Positions 1 through 9,227 are shown, numbered from the stretch's first letter. The stretch is 64,000 nt of DNA from Phocaeicola plebeius DSM 17135 (GCF_000187895.1 NZ_DS990134.1:124001-188000), one strand, 5' to 3'. Numbers and translations are program-made. The notes: a model not told the origin generated them from the letters alone.

Positions 1-452
1 TTGCCGACCCCGACGGAGTGGAAGGAAGCATCAGCCAGATGCCCGGACTGGGACTTCTGCCTACAGAAACGGTCATCGAAGGAGAGAAGGTGACACGTCA
101 GGTACGTTTTGCTTTCCTGTCTTCCGAAGAACCGACCTGTACGGGATACGAAATCCACATGGGGCGCACTTCGGCGGTGGAAGGAGAGACTTTGACTCCA
201 CTGGTACGTTTGGAGAACGGAGAAACGGATGGCTGTGTGGCAGACCGGAAATGTGCCGGCTCCTACATTCACGGCATACTGGATAATCCGGAAGTGATAG
301 AGTGGCTGCTGGCTCCGTATGCCGAAAAGCTGGACCAGCCTCAGTTGGATTATGCCGCTTTCAAGGAGGAACAATACAACAAGCTGGCCGACCATGTGCG
401 GAAGCACCTGAACATGCCACTGCTTTACCAAATACTGACTCAAAATGATTAA
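1..452 (+). CDS. cobQ: Cobyric acid synthase, C-terminal fragment (5' end outside window)
   Basis: The frame is open from the first base, so this is the 3' part of a longer gene. The residues match the glutamine amidotransferase domain of cobyric acid synthase: a G-x-L-P-T-x-T stretch, a TGYEIHMG segment and SYIHGILDN near the end, which carries the His of the GATase active site. The enzyme amidates side chains of adenosylcobyrinic acid a,c-diamide using glutamine in the cytoplasm. The stop codon overlaps the start of the next gene by 8 bp (ATG at 445, stop at 450-452), and two further cobalamin genes follow, which supports the assignment. The nucleophilic Cys would lie upstream of the window and cannot be checked. 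Confidence 0.9.
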   Translation, partial: ADPDGVEGSISQMPGLGLLPTETVIEGEKVTRQVRFAFLSSEEPTCTGYEIHMGRTSAVEGETLTPLVRLENGETDGCVADRKCAGSYIHGILDNPEVIEWLLAPYAEKLDQPQLDYAAFKEEQYNKLADHVRKHLNMPLLYQILTQND

Positions 453-1455
453 CGGACACGGAGACGACGCCTATCGCTATACGGCCATTCATGCCAATTT
501 CAGTTCGAATGTGTACCACCGGGTGAACCATGATGGGTTGAACCGCTACCTGGCCGGATGCCTGCCGTGCATCCGTTCCTATCCGGAACCGGAGCCCTAT
601 GCACTGGCTGCCGAGCTGGCCCGGTTGCATGGTGTCAGTCCGGAGGAAGTCTGTGTGACGAACGGAGCCACGGAAGCCATCTACCTCATTGCTCAGGCTT
701 TTCGCGGAAGTCATTCTGCTGTATGGATACCGACCTTTAGTGAATATGCCGATGCCTGCCGCTTGCATGGACATCGGGTGGAAGGCATTTCCAGTCTGGA
801 GAAGCTGACGGACGGCGAAGGGATTTTTTGGCTGTGTAATCCGAACAACCCCACGGGGCAGACATGGGATGCCGCCACGCTTCGCCGACTGATAGCCGCA
901 TATCCCCGAAAGCTGTTTGTCATTGACCAGTCGTATGCGCTGTTTACAGAGAAAGAGGTGCTGTCTGTAGCCGAGACGGTGAAACTTCCTAACGTATTGC
1001 TGCTGCATTCCATGACCAAATGCTATGCCGTGCCGGGCCTGCGCCTGGGAGCGGTGACGGGCAGCAGGGAACTTCTTTCCCGGATACGTGCCTGCCGTAT
1101 GCCTTGGTCGGTCAATGCCTTGGCCGTAGAAGCCGGACATTACCTGTTGCAGCATCCGGAGGAATATCGCATGGACATACAGGCTTTGCTGACGGAACGG
1201 AAACGGGTGACCGATGCGCTGGAAGCTTTTGGGGTAGAGGTACTGCCTACGGATACGCATTATTTCTTGGCGCGGCTGCAGAAGGGTACTGCGGCACAAC
1301 TGAAGGAATTCTTGGCTACCCGACACGGACTGCTGATTCGCGATGCATCCAATTTCGAAGGGCTGGATGCGCGCTATTTCCGTATCGCCATACAGACGGA
1401 AGAAGAAAACAATCTATTAATTGAAGGCATACACGAATGGATACAGAACTCGTAA
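445..1455 (+). CDS. cobD: Threonine-phosphate decarboxylase-like PLP enzyme
   Basis: A 336-residue fold-type I PLP enzyme of the histidinol-phosphate aminotransferase/CobD group. Visible landmarks are the N-terminal GHGDD segment, VTNGATEAIY near residue 72 (phosphate-binding turn), CNPNNPTG at 131-138, Asp161 and the Schiff-base lysine in HSMTK (Lys192). In cobalamin synthesis CobD makes (R)-1-aminopropan-2-ol phosphate, the linker attached by CbiB. Histidinol-phosphate aminotransferases look very similar; the CobD role rests mainly on the position between cobQ and cbiB with 8-bp and 19-bp overlaps, which implies translational coupling. Confidence 0.85.
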   Translation: MINGHGDDAYRYTAIHANFSSNVYHRVNHDGLNRYLAGCLPCIRSYPEPEPYALAAELARLHGVSPEEVCVTNGATEAIYLIAQAFRGSHSAVWIPTFSEYADACRLHGHRVEGISSLEKLTDGEGIFWLCNPNNPTGQTWDAATLRRLIAAYPRKLFVIDQSYALFTEKEVLSVAETVKLPNVLLLHSMTKCYAVPGLRLGAVTGSRELLSRIRACRMPWSVNALAVEAGHYLLQHPEEYRMDIQALLTERKRVTDALEAFGVEVLPTDTHYFLARLQKGTAAQLKEFLATRHGLLIRDASNFEGLDARYFRIAIQTEEENNLLIEGIHEWIQNS

Positions 1456-2378
1456 TGGGATTGATTCCCCTGGCAGGAGGTTTTTTGCTTGACAAGATTT
1501 TAGGTGACCCGCTGTGGTTGCCCCATCCGGTGGTAGGATTCGGAAAACTGATTTCGCGGTGTGAGCGCAGAGGAAATCAGGGAGCTCACCGCAGACGGAA
1601 CGGAGCGTGGACCGCAATAGGGCTGGTTGTGCTAACCTTTCTGGTGAGCAAGGGGTTGCTGGAAGCGGCAGCTCTGCTGCATCCCTGGGTAAAGATAGCA
1701 CTTTCGGTAGTGGCCGTATTTTATTGTCTGGCCGGGAAAACCCTGATAGATGAGGTCCGGATGGTGTTTGAAGCGGCGGATACTTCGCTGGAAGCCGGGA
1801 GAAAACAGGTGGCCCGCATCGTGGGAAGAGATACCTCTGCCTTGACTGACCAGGAGGTGCGTACGGCTGCCCTTGAGACCTTGGCCGAGAACCTGAGTGA
1901 CGGTGTCATCGCTCCGCTTTTCTGGTATTTTCTGTTGGGTGTGTCGGGGATGCTGGCGTATAAGATGGTCAATACCCTCGACTCTATGATTGGCTACCGC
2001 AATGCCCGTTATAAAGATTTTGGCTGCTGGGCGGCCCGCATGGACGACGTGGCCAATTACCTTCCCGCCCGACTTACTTCTCTGCTGATGATACTGGTTT
2101 CCGGTCGCTGGTCGTTGCTGAAGTTCGTGGCGCATTACGGGCGGATGCATGCCAGTCCTAATTCAGGTTATCCGGAAGCCGCGCTGGCCGGCATTCTGAA
2201 CTGCCGTTTTGGCGGTCCGCACGATTATTTCGGCGAGACCGTTTACAAGCCCTTCATCGGAGATAATCCTCGTCCGTTGGATAGTCGGGATATGCGTGTG
2301 GCCATCCGTGTCAACCGTGGGGCTGAACTGTTGATGCTACTTCTTATGATAGGAGGATATTGGTTTGTTTATCAGTGA
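1437..2378 (+). CDS. cbiB: Adenosylcobinamide-phosphate synthase CbiB
   Basis: A 313-residue polytopic membrane protein of the CbiB/CobD family. The N-terminus has the typical GFLLDKILGDP and WLPHPVVGFGKLI segments, followed by ETLAENLSDGVIAPLFWY and NTLDSMIGYRN, all conserved in the family. It attaches the aminopropanol (phosphate) arm to adenosylcobyric acid in the inner membrane. The start codon lies inside the end of the upstream decarboxylase gene (19-bp overlap). It appears to be the last gene of the operon; a weak hairpin follows around 2371-2401 without a clear T-run, then the 22-bp repeat block. Confidence 0.93.
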   Translation: MDTELVMGLIPLAGGFLLDKILGDPLWLPHPVVGFGKLISRCERRGNQGAHRRRNGAWTAIGLVVLTFLVSKGLLEAAALLHPWVKIALSVVAVFYCLAGKTLIDEVRMVFEAADTSLEAGRKQVARIVGRDTSALTDQEVRTAALETLAENLSDGVIAPLFWYFLLGVSGMLAYKMVNTLDSMIGYRNARYKDFGCWAARMDDVANYLPARLTSLLMILVSGRWSLLKFVAHYGRMHASPNSGYPEAALAGILNCRFGGPHDYFGETVYKPFIGDNPRPLDSRDMRVAIRVNRGAELLMLLLMIGGYWFVYQ

Positions 2379-2417
2379 TTTATTGAGGAAATAAACTGAT
2401 TCTCAGAAAGCATAAAA

Positions 2418-2527
2418 AAACGCAAGTGCGTTTGGACTGAAACTCTTTTGCGTTTTAGTTCAAGCGCACTTGCGTTTTAAGTAAAACGTCCTTGCGTCTA
2501 CTTTGAAACGCAAAGACGTTCTGAGGG
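2418..2527. repeat. Five tandem 22-bp degenerate repeats (block A)
   Basis: Five consecutive 22-bp units start at 2418, 2440, 2462, 2484 and 2506. Each starts with AAAC or AAGC and carries the degenerate palindromic core AAACGYNNNTGCGTTT followed by a variable 6-bp tail. The units are about 50-80 percent alike rather than identical. The block fills the gap between the convergent cbiB and lipoprotein genes and matches the block at 34810-34919 in length, unit size and core. Confidence 0.85.
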
Positions 2528-2530
2528 TTG

Positions 2531-4813
2531 TTATTCATAGATGTATTCTACATCCGACTTCTTAAAGCGGAGAAGTCGGGTGTCGTTCGGGCCTGCGCCG
2601 TTCTTGGTTGGATAAAGTCCTGCCATTGTGCCGTTATAGAACCATCCCTGTCCGTTGCTGGGCGAGTAAGTGGCCCATAACATGGCATTGTAGTGATTAT
2701 GTTTGATGCCATCGTCATTCCATTGTGCTCCAGGACCATACCATACGAGTGGTTCGTATTGCTGCTCTGCATTGTTGTACATCTGAATGTAAATCAGGTC
2801 AGACAGTGCTACGGTTCCTACCGTGATGTCGTTTCTTCTTCTTTGGCGACGCTGAATGTTTGTTCCTCCGTTCCATGCCGTGGTGTGACTGCCATCCCAC
2901 ATCAGCCAGATGGTTCCGCTGGTTGAATTTAATACTCGTTCAAAATTTTCCATGGAAGGAAGCTCGTAGCCGTCGGGTGCCATGGCGGTGGCATCCAGTT
3001 TGTTGATATGCTCGCTGGACGGGCCGTATCCTTTCATTTTAGCCACTCCTCCGTCATCAATCACTTCCAAACCCTGCGTCGTTTTTCCCTGATACTGCCA
3101 CTTCCATAGTTTGAAGAATTCTTCGGGAGTACAGTCGCGCAGGTAATCAAAAAGCGTCTTACCTGCCTTTGCAGCCGGGTCGTTCGAAGAAAGTATCTGG
3201 TCGCTGAAGTTCTTGGAATCTCCCATGGCATTGTATTTGCACCACCACACACCGTTGAGGTAGGTAACAGGGAGTCCCCAGTTGCGGCGTACTACCGTGT
3301 ATTCTTCTTTGTCCGTACCGTCGGTATTGCAGATTACCAGTGTAGCTTTCTGCTTGCGTCCGTTGGCCGTAGGGTCATTGGGTTTCCATCCTCCTATGAT
3401 GCGGAATGAGTTCGGTGTTTCAGTCCGTTCTTCCAGTTTGATCCATTTACCCTCACCACTTTCGTATTCTACTGTCAGCTTTTTCGATTCCGGCAGGGTG
3501 ATGATGCCCAGTTCATTGTCAATGTAACGTTCAAAGTCAAACTCATAACCTTCATTGAACTGGATGAGTCCTTCCAGTTTGACAGGATTTTCCGACAAGA
3601 CCAGTGTAAGGCAATCTTCCTCGTAGTTCTGGTTCAGTCCTTTCCGGTGGAATCTTAGTTTCACTTCCTGTCCGGCAACTCCCGGTCTCCATTTTTCTTT
3701 TTGGATGCGGAATACATTCTTTCCTGTTGTTTCCGGGCTCGTACCTCCCAATGATTCTATAGTTATTGGCATGTCTCCCGGAATAAGCTCCAGTTCATTG
3801 TCGCAGTCAATGGCCAGCGTCATATCAGTGGCTGTATAAGGAAGAGTCACCAAAGTCTTTTCCGCATTGACCGTAACATTGCCTGGAAGAACGGATTCTT
3901 CTGTGTCCACTTTCAGGCTCTGTGCTTCAGGCGCTAAGATATGGTCGCCTCCGTTCTCCCATTCGATGATATCTATTTTTGCTTCTCCGGTAGCAGGGTC
4001 TACACTGAGGTTCAGCGCGTAAACTGTATTACGTTTCAGTATAGATGGTAGGGAAGTTTCAACGGTCATTTCCTTGCCGTTCTTCAGAATGTCTACGATA
4101 GCTGTCAAATCAGTACCGGTCTGTTCGTAGGCGTAGGCAATGCCTGGGGTACTTGCTCCCAGTGGTTGCGTAAACTCAATGCTCACATCTTTCAGGTTTG
4201 CCTCATTGGGAATGGCTGTCGGGTCCTTTGAAAATAAAAAGCTACGTTGTGCCATGTTTTTCAACGTAAGTTTCTTTACTTCTACAGATTCGTTTGTTTG
4301 AATGGAAAGATCAAAGCGGGCAGTTCCTCTTACCATATTCATTTGTATGGTGTTTTCACTGCTTTTCCCTAAATCAACCATGCCGGAGAAGAAATCTACG
4401 CTGCTCATTGTTTCTCCTGTTGCGGTGATGGTAGTTTCCAGCCACTCTTCTTCTGTGATGCCCTGTGCTTTCAGGTCTTGAAGGTTGATGCGGTCTGAAA
4501 TGTTGGCCAGCATATACAGATGTCCTTCCTGTTTGTTGACCGGAAATACGTATTGAGTTCCTTCTTTGGAAAACTGGGTATAGACTTCTGTCAGTATGCC
4601 GTTTTCGAACAAACAAGCCTGCATGTCGTTTATCTCGTCTTCGCCGGGAAGGGAAGATGCTGCTCCTTCTACCGTGAACGCACTTGGCTGTGCTTTCACG
4701 GTTCTGTTCTGTGAGTTGCCGGTATCTTCACCAGGAGCATCGTTGCTGCATGCTGTGGTGAAGAAAAGGGCAGAGAAGATGCTTAAAATCTGTATGTATT
4801 TTTTGATGTACAT
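2531..4813 (-). CDS. Fimbrillin-like surface lipoprotein, paralogue of the next gene
   Basis: A 760-residue lipoprotein: signal peptide with lipobox FTTAC (Cys about 22) followed by SNDAPGED, an acidic stretch typical of surface-exported Bacteroidales lipoproteins. Residues about 50-300 resemble a fimbrillin-like domain (GTARFDLSI, then an LKRNTVYALNL strand). The C-terminal third, from WGLPVTYLNGVWWCKYN through MAPDGYELPS to the terminal VEYIYE, resembles FISUMP/C-type-lectin-like modules. The 738-residue upstream neighbour has the same plan, so the two are a tandem duplication. It is the last gene of a three-gene operon begun by the metzincin lipoprotein, with a 40-bp gap. The substrate or ligand is unknown. 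Confidence 0.75.
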   Translation of the reverse strand: MYIKKYIQILSIFSALFFTTACSNDAPGEDTGNSQNRTVKAQPSAFTVEGAASSLPGEDEINDMQACLFENGILTEVYTQFSKEGTQYVFPVNKQEGHLYMLANISDRINLQDLKAQGITEEEWLETTITATGETMSSVDFFSGMVDLGKSSENTIQMNMVRGTARFDLSIQTNESVEVKKLTLKNMAQRSFLFSKDPTAIPNEANLKDVSIEFTQPLGASTPGIAYAYEQTGTDLTAIVDILKNGKEMTVETSLPSILKRNTVYALNLSVDPATGEAKIDIIEWENGGDHILAPEAQSLKVDTEESVLPGNVTVNAEKTLVTLPYTATDMTLAIDCDNELELIPGDMPITIESLGGTSPETTGKNVFRIQKEKWRPGVAGQEVKLRFHRKGLNQNYEEDCLTLVLSENPVKLEGLIQFNEGYEFDFERYIDNELGIITLPESKKLTVEYESGEGKWIKLEERTETPNSFRIIGGWKPNDPTANGRKQKATLVICNTDGTDKEEYTVVRRNWGLPVTYLNGVWWCKYNAMGDSKNFSDQILSSNDPAAKAGKTLFDYLRDCTPEEFFKLWKWQYQGKTTQGLEVIDDGGVAKMKGYGPSSEHINKLDATAMAPDGYELPSMENFERVLNSTSGTIWLMWDGSHTTAWNGGTNIQRRQRRRNDITVGTVALSDLIYIQMYNNAEQQYEPLVWYGPGAQWNDDGIKHNHYNAMLWATYSPSNGQGWFYNGTMAGLYPTKNGAGPNDTRLLRFKKSDVEYIYE

Positions 4814-4853
4814 ATATACTGATCTGTTTTCTGTTTTTGTTATTGTCTGTTTT

Positions 4854-7070
4854 TTATTCGTAGATGTATTCTACCGGTGTTTTGATGCATCGGATGGTAC
4901 GGGTTTTCTGTGCATTGTTACCTGTGTATTTAAACCAGTTTCCTCTGCCATCGCTTTTAGAATATCCTTCCATCATCCAGGTGCTTCCACTGCTTCCGTA
5001 AGTGGCAAGCAGAATCATCATTTTTGATATGCTTGTGGCATCCCACTGATGTCCCAGACCGCAGAGTGTCCAGTGATTACCTTCGTATTCAAAATCGTAG
5101 AAAGTAATTGGTCCGTACTCCAATCCCTGGAAGGTAGCATTGCGTTCCACGACCTTGAAGTTCAGTCTTTGGCCCAGTCCGTTGTTGAAAACTCCAGGAT
5201 TGAAATAACTTAAATTGTAGTTCGTGCCTCCTGTAAAGAAACGGTAGTCATCGAAATCTGGAATCTGATAACCGTCGGGAGCCATGACAGTGGGAGCCAG
5301 GGTACCGAAATTATCAGTCTTGGTTTGGTATCCTTCATAATAGAATGACGTGCCGTTGTGGGTCAGTTCTAATCCGTCGGGGTTTCCTGCCTGATACTGG
5401 TCACCCAAGATGTGCAGGAATTCGTCGTCGGAACATGAAGTCAGGTAATCGGCCAGACTGCTGTTTTTTGCAGGGTCTGCGTTAATCAGGATCTGGTCGG
5501 TGAATTTCTTCACATTACCTCTCAGGTTGTACTTGCACCACCATGTTCCGTTGATATTTACAACCGGTAGTCCCCAGTTTTGTCGTCGGATGGTATAGAT
5601 TTCTTGGTGGCTTCCGTCCTTATCGGCAATGATTAATTCGCCGGCCTGTTCCCGTCCGTCAGCTTTGGGGTCGTTGGGTTTCCAACCTCCCAGCAGACGG
5701 AATGTGTTGTTTCCTTCATCGGTGAGTTTCATCCATTGTGCTTCTTCGCCATCGAATTTCAGTGTAGCGGTTTTTCCTTCGGGCAAGATTAGGCTGGCAA
5801 GCTCTCCGTCTACGTATCTGTTGAAGTTACATTCTCCGTTTTCGTCAAACTCGACCAGTCCGCTCAACTCTATCGGATTAGGTGTGAAGACCAGTACCAC
5901 TCTGCCGGTTTGTATCTGGTCTTTGTGGACATCCAGATACACGTATTCATATTTGCTTCCTGGCATTTTCTGTCTGCTGGCAACCTGAATTTGTGCTACG
6001 GGAGAGAGGTTTCTGGAACGACTGGCAGGGGTTACCGTAACTCCTGCTGCTTCTCCAATAATGCTGACCTCTGCTCCTGCTTCTGCGGCCAGAGTAACCT
6101 GGAAGTTACTTTTCCAATAAGGAACGAATACCGTGTCGCCTCGTTCATTGACGGTTACTCCTTCTGATAGCTGTGAGCTTTCTTTATCTACCAGTCCTTT
6201 GAGTGTGAGACCAGACTCAGAAGACTGTCCGCTTTCCCAATCGTCTGTCAGCACTTCCACTTTCAGGTCGGCACCGTTTCCATATACTTTAAGTGTATAA
6301 ACGGTATTGCGCTTTAATGCGGGCAGCGTCGTTCTCAGACGATGCCATCCTCCATTAGCCGTCATCAGGATTTCTACCTCATGTCCGTTGGAGGTTTGTT
6401 CCGGAAGGTAGTAGATAGCTGACTTGCCATTCTTGAATGGTTGCTCGCCAAAATCCTTTGTCAAGTTGGTTTTTTCTACATCCTTTAAGGCGTTCTGGCT
6501 ACCAGCTTCATTTACCAGGCCCGTCAGTGCTACATCTTTTATTACTACACTGTTTACCTCTGCATCTTGAAAGGCAGATTCCAAATCGATGCGGGCTACC
6601 GTACGTTTTAAAGCTACAGAGAAAGAAGTGTTACCCGAACTCAAGTCTGCCTGTCCGTTCATCAACACATACTCCGATGCCATTTCTTCAGAAGTAGCGG
6701 TCAGGTTCAGGAACTCATCCAATGTGGTAACATCGTCTGTCAGATTTGCCTTTGAAATCACACTTTCACCATTGGCCAGGAAATAGATATTTCCTTTTAT
6801 CTGTTCAAGGTCGAGGCGGCACGTTCCTTCATCGTTTACCTGTAAAGATTTGAACGATTCTTTCAGTATTCCGTTCTCAAAGCGGTAAGCATTGAGGGTA
6901 TGTATCTGAAGGTCAGTATCAGTGCCCGTTTCGTTTATCATTCCGGCTCTGGAAAAGTTGACGGTCAGCGTTCCGTCTGTATTTTGCGACTGCTGGAAAT
7001 CTTCCTGAAGGCAGCTGCTCAGTAAAAACAAGCCTGCGCTTGCCAGTGTAAGTATATATTTCATATTCAT
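4854..7070 (-). CDS. Fimbrillin-like surface lipoprotein (tandem paralogue)
   Basis: A 738-residue lipoprotein with lipobox LLSSC followed by LQEDFQ, consistent with surface display. The N-terminal half has the fimbrillin-like signature RTVARIDLES and LKRNTVYTLKVYG. The C-terminal part shares with the downstream paralogue the stretch GGWKPNDP, WGLPVVNINGTWWCKYN, TVMAPDGYQIPDF and the final VEYIYE. The conserved tail resembles FISUMP or C-type-lectin-like adhesin modules. The first codons read MNMKY, so translation could also begin at Met3. It is 26 bp downstream of the metzincin gene and 40 bp upstream of its paralogue. Function is not established; a surface adhesin or pilus-tip-like role is inferred. 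Confidence 0.75.
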   Translation of the reverse strand: MNMKYILTLASAGLFLLSSCLQEDFQQSQNTDGTLTVNFSRAGMINETGTDTDLQIHTLNAYRFENGILKESFKSLQVNDEGTCRLDLEQIKGNIYFLANGESVISKANLTDDVTTLDEFLNLTATSEEMASEYVLMNGQADLSSGNTSFSVALKRTVARIDLESAFQDAEVNSVVIKDVALTGLVNEAGSQNALKDVEKTNLTKDFGEQPFKNGKSAIYYLPEQTSNGHEVEILMTANGGWHRLRTTLPALKRNTVYTLKVYGNGADLKVEVLTDDWESGQSSESGLTLKGLVDKESSQLSEGVTVNERGDTVFVPYWKSNFQVTLAAEAGAEVSIIGEAAGVTVTPASRSRNLSPVAQIQVASRQKMPGSKYEYVYLDVHKDQIQTGRVVLVFTPNPIELSGLVEFDENGECNFNRYVDGELASLILPEGKTATLKFDGEEAQWMKLTDEGNNTFRLLGGWKPNDPKADGREQAGELIIADKDGSHQEIYTIRRQNWGLPVVNINGTWWCKYNLRGNVKKFTDQILINADPAKNSSLADYLTSCSDDEFLHILGDQYQAGNPDGLELTHNGTSFYYEGYQTKTDNFGTLAPTVMAPDGYQIPDFDDYRFFTGGTNYNLSYFNPGVFNNGLGQRLNFKVVERNATFQGLEYGPITFYDFEYEGNHWTLCGLGHQWDATSISKMMILLATYGSSGSTWMMEGYSKSDGRGNWFKYTGNNAQKTRTIRCIKTPVEYIYE

Positions 7071-7096
7071 TTTTTCGTCGGATTTATATCGTTAGT

Positions 7097-8950
7097 TTAT
7101 TTGTATCGGTGAGGGTTCTGCGCACTGTTCAAATAATTCTTGGAGTCGATCGGCATGTCCTGGATGTTCTTGACATAGAAATTGTTCATCAGTTTTTCTG
7201 CCCATGGTCCGTAAGTAAATGAACTGCTATGCCCATATCCCATTACATGTCCAAGTTCATGGAACATGATGCTGCAAGAGTATGTATTAAAGTAGTGTTC
7301 AAACCATCCTTGCTGGTAGCATCCGAATGTGCTTCCACCTCCTAAACCGACAACCCCGTTTCCTGGGTAAACGAGTCCTACCTGAAGGGTTCTGGCCATC
7401 CGCATCTTTTGCAATACCTCTTCCACCTTTACAGGTTGTTTGTTGTCATCGTACAGCTGGTCGGCGTTGTCACGCAAAATCTGTTCATGTTCCGGCATGT
7501 CAATCATATAGGTGAAGTTCAGAAAGAGAGCAACCGATTCCCGGCAATGTACCGGGCGTATTCCCATCCAGTTTCCTACTGGTCCGCCGTCTTCTTTTTC
7601 CGGATCACCTCCATACAAGCCCCAATAGATGTTCCAGCCATGTTTGATTTCCTGCAGTTTGGCCCAGAATGGATCGTCTGATTCAATTTTGAGTACAGCA
7701 CCCGAAAGTTCGGCAGCCGTTTTCTTGCTTATTTCAATGACTTTTCCTGATTCTGTGCGGCACATTACCGAACGTTCTATCAATGGAATCTCTTCATAGA
7801 AATCGCAGAATCCCGGGATTGAATCGAAATAGGCTAGGTCAAAATACTCACTGCTTACTTGCGGTAACTGCATTTTTATCAATACATTGCTCAGTTTACG
7901 AGGAGAGTAGAAGCGGGCATGCAGCTTTCCTTCTTCTGTAACCGACACCTGTAGCGGCTGTGCAGTATTGAATTTGCGGAGTGACGGATTGGTGTATACT
8001 TCTTTCGTTTCATCGTCTTGCAAGATAGCCTTGTGTCCGCCTGCATTGTATGCCGCAGGAGTAATGAACATCACTATATCTTTATCGTCCGGATGGGTGA
8101 CGGTGGTTTCTATATGGTGGATATGATTCCCATTCAGTGTGGTATGTTCAAATCCATACACCTGACGTCTTTCCTCCTTGCGGTAGTTGCGTGTAGAAAT
8201 GGTAATGTTTCCGTTCAGGCTGGAACCACTACATACAGGCATGAAGAAGTAAGAAGTCTTCTGATTCAAAGAAACCGGATCAAGTGTTCCGTTACTTTCG
8301 CCGCTCAATTCTCCGTTGCCCGCAAGAGTCGTATAGAATTGTACATTTCCAAACGACAGATTCTTGTCTGTTACCGCATTCCGCACATAAGGGTTGTGGT
8401 AGGAGAAATCAAAATCAACCCGACTGATAATTCGTTTTTGGGCTATTTCGTTCGGGATGGAAGCTGTTTCCTTGATTCCGTCAGCTGTTTGTTCCTCTAT
8501 TATAGAGAAAGGAGTCTGCGAATAGAAATATTCGGCTTCCAGTGGCTTTTGCAAATCTTCGGGAAAAACGAGCCATTCATCTTGTATGCGTTCAGGGGTA
8601 TAGATTACGGCCTTGTCTTCAGCTGCATTTCCTTTGATTCCCAGTACGAGCAAACGATAATCTCCCTTGTGAAGTCCTTCGGTATAGATTTCCGAAGTGG
8701 AAGCTTCATAATAGCTTTTGATGTTTTTTACTTTTTCACCATTTTCGTCTACAATGAAATAATATAACTGGTCATAAAGTGAAGTTTCATTTTCTGAACT
8801 ACGGGAGCCATTACCTTCGTAATCCTCTTTTTGCAGTTTGAAAACCACACCTGCTTTGTTTGTTTCAGAAGATGTCTCTGGATATTTTTCCTGACTACAG
8901 GAGACCAGCAGCAAAACACATAAAAAACCAATAAAAGTAAGTTTTCTCAT
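7097..8950 (-). CDS. Lipoprotein with FimB-like N-terminus and metzincin protease C-terminus
   Basis: A 617-residue lipoprotein: signal peptide, lipobox LLLVSC, then SQEKYPE. Residues about 55-290 resemble FimB/Mfa2-type domains (LYYFIVDENGE, SQTPFSI, KRIISRVDFDF, and a late LNGNHIHHIETTV strand). Near the C-terminus is HELGHVMGYGH (residues 564-574, DNA 7229-7261), an exact HExxHxxGxxH zinc site of metzincin proteases; a Met in EKLMNN about 15 residues later could supply the Met-turn. The putative catalytic domain spans roughly residues 420-617. First gene of the three-lipoprotein operon. No TAnnTTTG promoter was found in the AT-rich 8951-9190 leader. The peptidase family is not determined; activity is inferred from the motif. 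Confidence 0.8.
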   Translation of the reverse strand: MRKLTFIGFLCVLLLVSCSQEKYPETSSETNKAGVVFKLQKEDYEGNGSRSSENETSLYDQLYYFIVDENGEKVKNIKSYYEASTSEIYTEGLHKGDYRLLVLGIKGNAAEDKAVIYTPERIQDEWLVFPEDLQKPLEAEYFYSQTPFSIIEEQTADGIKETASIPNEIAQKRIISRVDFDFSYHNPYVRNAVTDKNLSFGNVQFYTTLAGNGELSGESNGTLDPVSLNQKTSYFFMPVCSGSSLNGNITISTRNYRKEERRQVYGFEHTTLNGNHIHHIETTVTHPDDKDIVMFITPAAYNAGGHKAILQDDETKEVYTNPSLRKFNTAQPLQVSVTEEGKLHARFYSPRKLSNVLIKMQLPQVSSEYFDLAYFDSIPGFCDFYEEIPLIERSVMCRTESGKVIEISKKTAAELSGAVLKIESDDPFWAKLQEIKHGWNIYWGLYGGDPEKEDGGPVGNWMGIRPVHCRESVALFLNFTYMIDMPEHEQILRDNADQLYDDNKQPVKVEEVLQKMRMARTLQVGLVYPGNGVVGLGGGSTFGCYQQGWFEHYFNTYSCSIMFHELGHVMGYGHSSSFTYGPWAEKLMNNFYVKNIQDMPIDSKNYLNSAQNPHRYK

Positions 8951-9191
8951 TTTGTTGTCCTTTTCTCAATAATTACAATCTTTTTAAACTAATGCTTATA
9001 ACTTTTTTTGTTGGAAAAATAACTAATTAATGATTTTATAGTCTAGTTTGTTTATGTCATTAATATTTCCCCTTCCTTTTCTTAAACGAAATATTTCTTG
9101 TTTTGTTCAATAATTCTTTCTTTTGTGTAATATTTTTTTAGTTGTAATCTGTGCATATTGTTGATAATAAACTGAATAATGATAAAATAAA

Positions 9192-9227
9192 AAGGGGATA
9201 GCAATATAAATTTATTGCTATCCCCTT
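9192..9227 (-). terminator. Intrinsic terminator of the sulfatase gene
   Basis: A perfect 15-bp stem (arms 9192-9206 and 9213-9227, AAGGGGATAGCAATA) with a 6-nt loop. On the minus strand it is followed by TTTTTATTTTA. It lies 24 bp beyond the sulfatase stop. The remaining 8951-9190 gap is very AT-rich and contains no recognisable gene. Confidence 0.85.

Noticed and set aside
361..1326. Long minus-strand reading frame opposite the cobD gene
   Set aside because: It is the mirror of a well-supported gene, has a low-complexity His/Arg/Gln-rich composition and no recognisable domain.
2371..2401. Terminator after cbiB
   Set aside because: The stem is short, AT-rich and interrupted, and no T-run follows.
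2418..2527. CRISPR array
   Set aside because: The 22-bp units are contiguous with no spacers of separate origin, and there are no cas genes in the window.
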